The translations under genes and the position numbers were made by a program. A stretch of DNA of 31,887 nt, taken from positions 1 through 31,887 of the forward strand of contig JAKCWW010006608.1 of the NCBI GenBank assembly GCA_026260175.1, in the 5' to 3' direction. Positions 31,799 through 31,887 of this stretch are shown here, piece by piece (positions within the stretch are counted from its first letter, which is position 1; each line of letters opens with the position of its first letter). The DNA comes from Reticulitermes lucifugus (lineage: Eukaryota > Arthropoda > Insecta > Blattodea > Rhinotermitidae). Under the pieces are notes generated by a model. That model was not told the origin of the DNA. It was given only the letters and a program-made list of their open reading frames with translations, and did not search any database.

Positions 31799-31887
31799 TT
31801 ACCGTATATTCTCGAATCTAATCTGCACTTTTTTTACAGTTTTAGAGGGCTAAAAAATCAGATGCGGATTAGATTCGCGTGCGGATT
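31799..31887. mobile_element. End of a DNA transposon or MITE cut by the window edge
   Basis: TACCGTATATTCTCGAATCTAATC begins a terminal motif, with an internal inverted repeat CGAATCTAATCTGCA (31813-31827) against TGCGGATTAGATTCG (31863-31877). Similar ACCGTATnTnCTCGAAT ends recur in many arthropod genomes (from memory). The far end lies outside the window. Confidence 0.5.

Noticed and set aside
1..31887. Endogenous viral sequence
   Set aside because: I saw no gag, capsid, envelope or viral polymerase motif. All reverse-transcriptase traces are of non-LTR type.

Overview
The window is eukaryotic, almost certainly an insect nuclear genome. It has a spliced gene with GT..AG introns, very low coding density, many decayed DNA transposons, non-LTR retrotransposons and tRNA-derived SINEs, and one 86-base assembly gap (11205-11290). 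The flavour of the SINE, mariner, jockey-type and RTE-type relics resembles cockroach and termite (Blattodea) genomes. That placement is inference from memory of such repeats, not a search result.

One gene can be called with confidence: XPA, the nucleotide-excision-repair damage-verification scaffold, on the + strand at 24345-29456. It has six exons whose phases join into a 296-residue protein. Its introns hold a gutted jockey-type retrotransposon, a SINE and several ribozyme-like repeat remnants. A probable poly(A) signal lies at 29768. At the left edge (384-713, - strand) there is a plausible terminal coding exon of a gene I do not recognise.

The rest is mobile-element graveyard. 1-9400: RTE and SINE fragments, a Tigger/pogo transposase relic, a small foldback and an exact 118-bp tandem duplication. 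9400-13000: a SINE with target-site duplication (TSD), a foldback, a Tc1/mariner transposase relic split by a hAT-like element with an 8-bp TSD, another SINE, a second foldback, and a mariner C-terminal relic carrying a 43-bp palindrome. 15100-17230: a long foldback and a Tigger-like element with a nested SINE. 18000-22600: repeat termini, an RTE fragment, a mariner-type transposase relic and a hairpin element. 29871-30548: a second TA-flanked Tigger-like element just past XPA.

The most interesting signal is a motif that recurs about eleven times in different sequence contexts. It consists of CTGANGA, then a self-complementary stem, then GAAAC, then a short palindrome (ACATGT, ACGT or CTAG). 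This is the layout of a minimal hammerhead ribozyme, as found in Penelope-like retroelement termini. Three copies sit as inverted pairs forming large foldbacks, and three lie in XPA introns.
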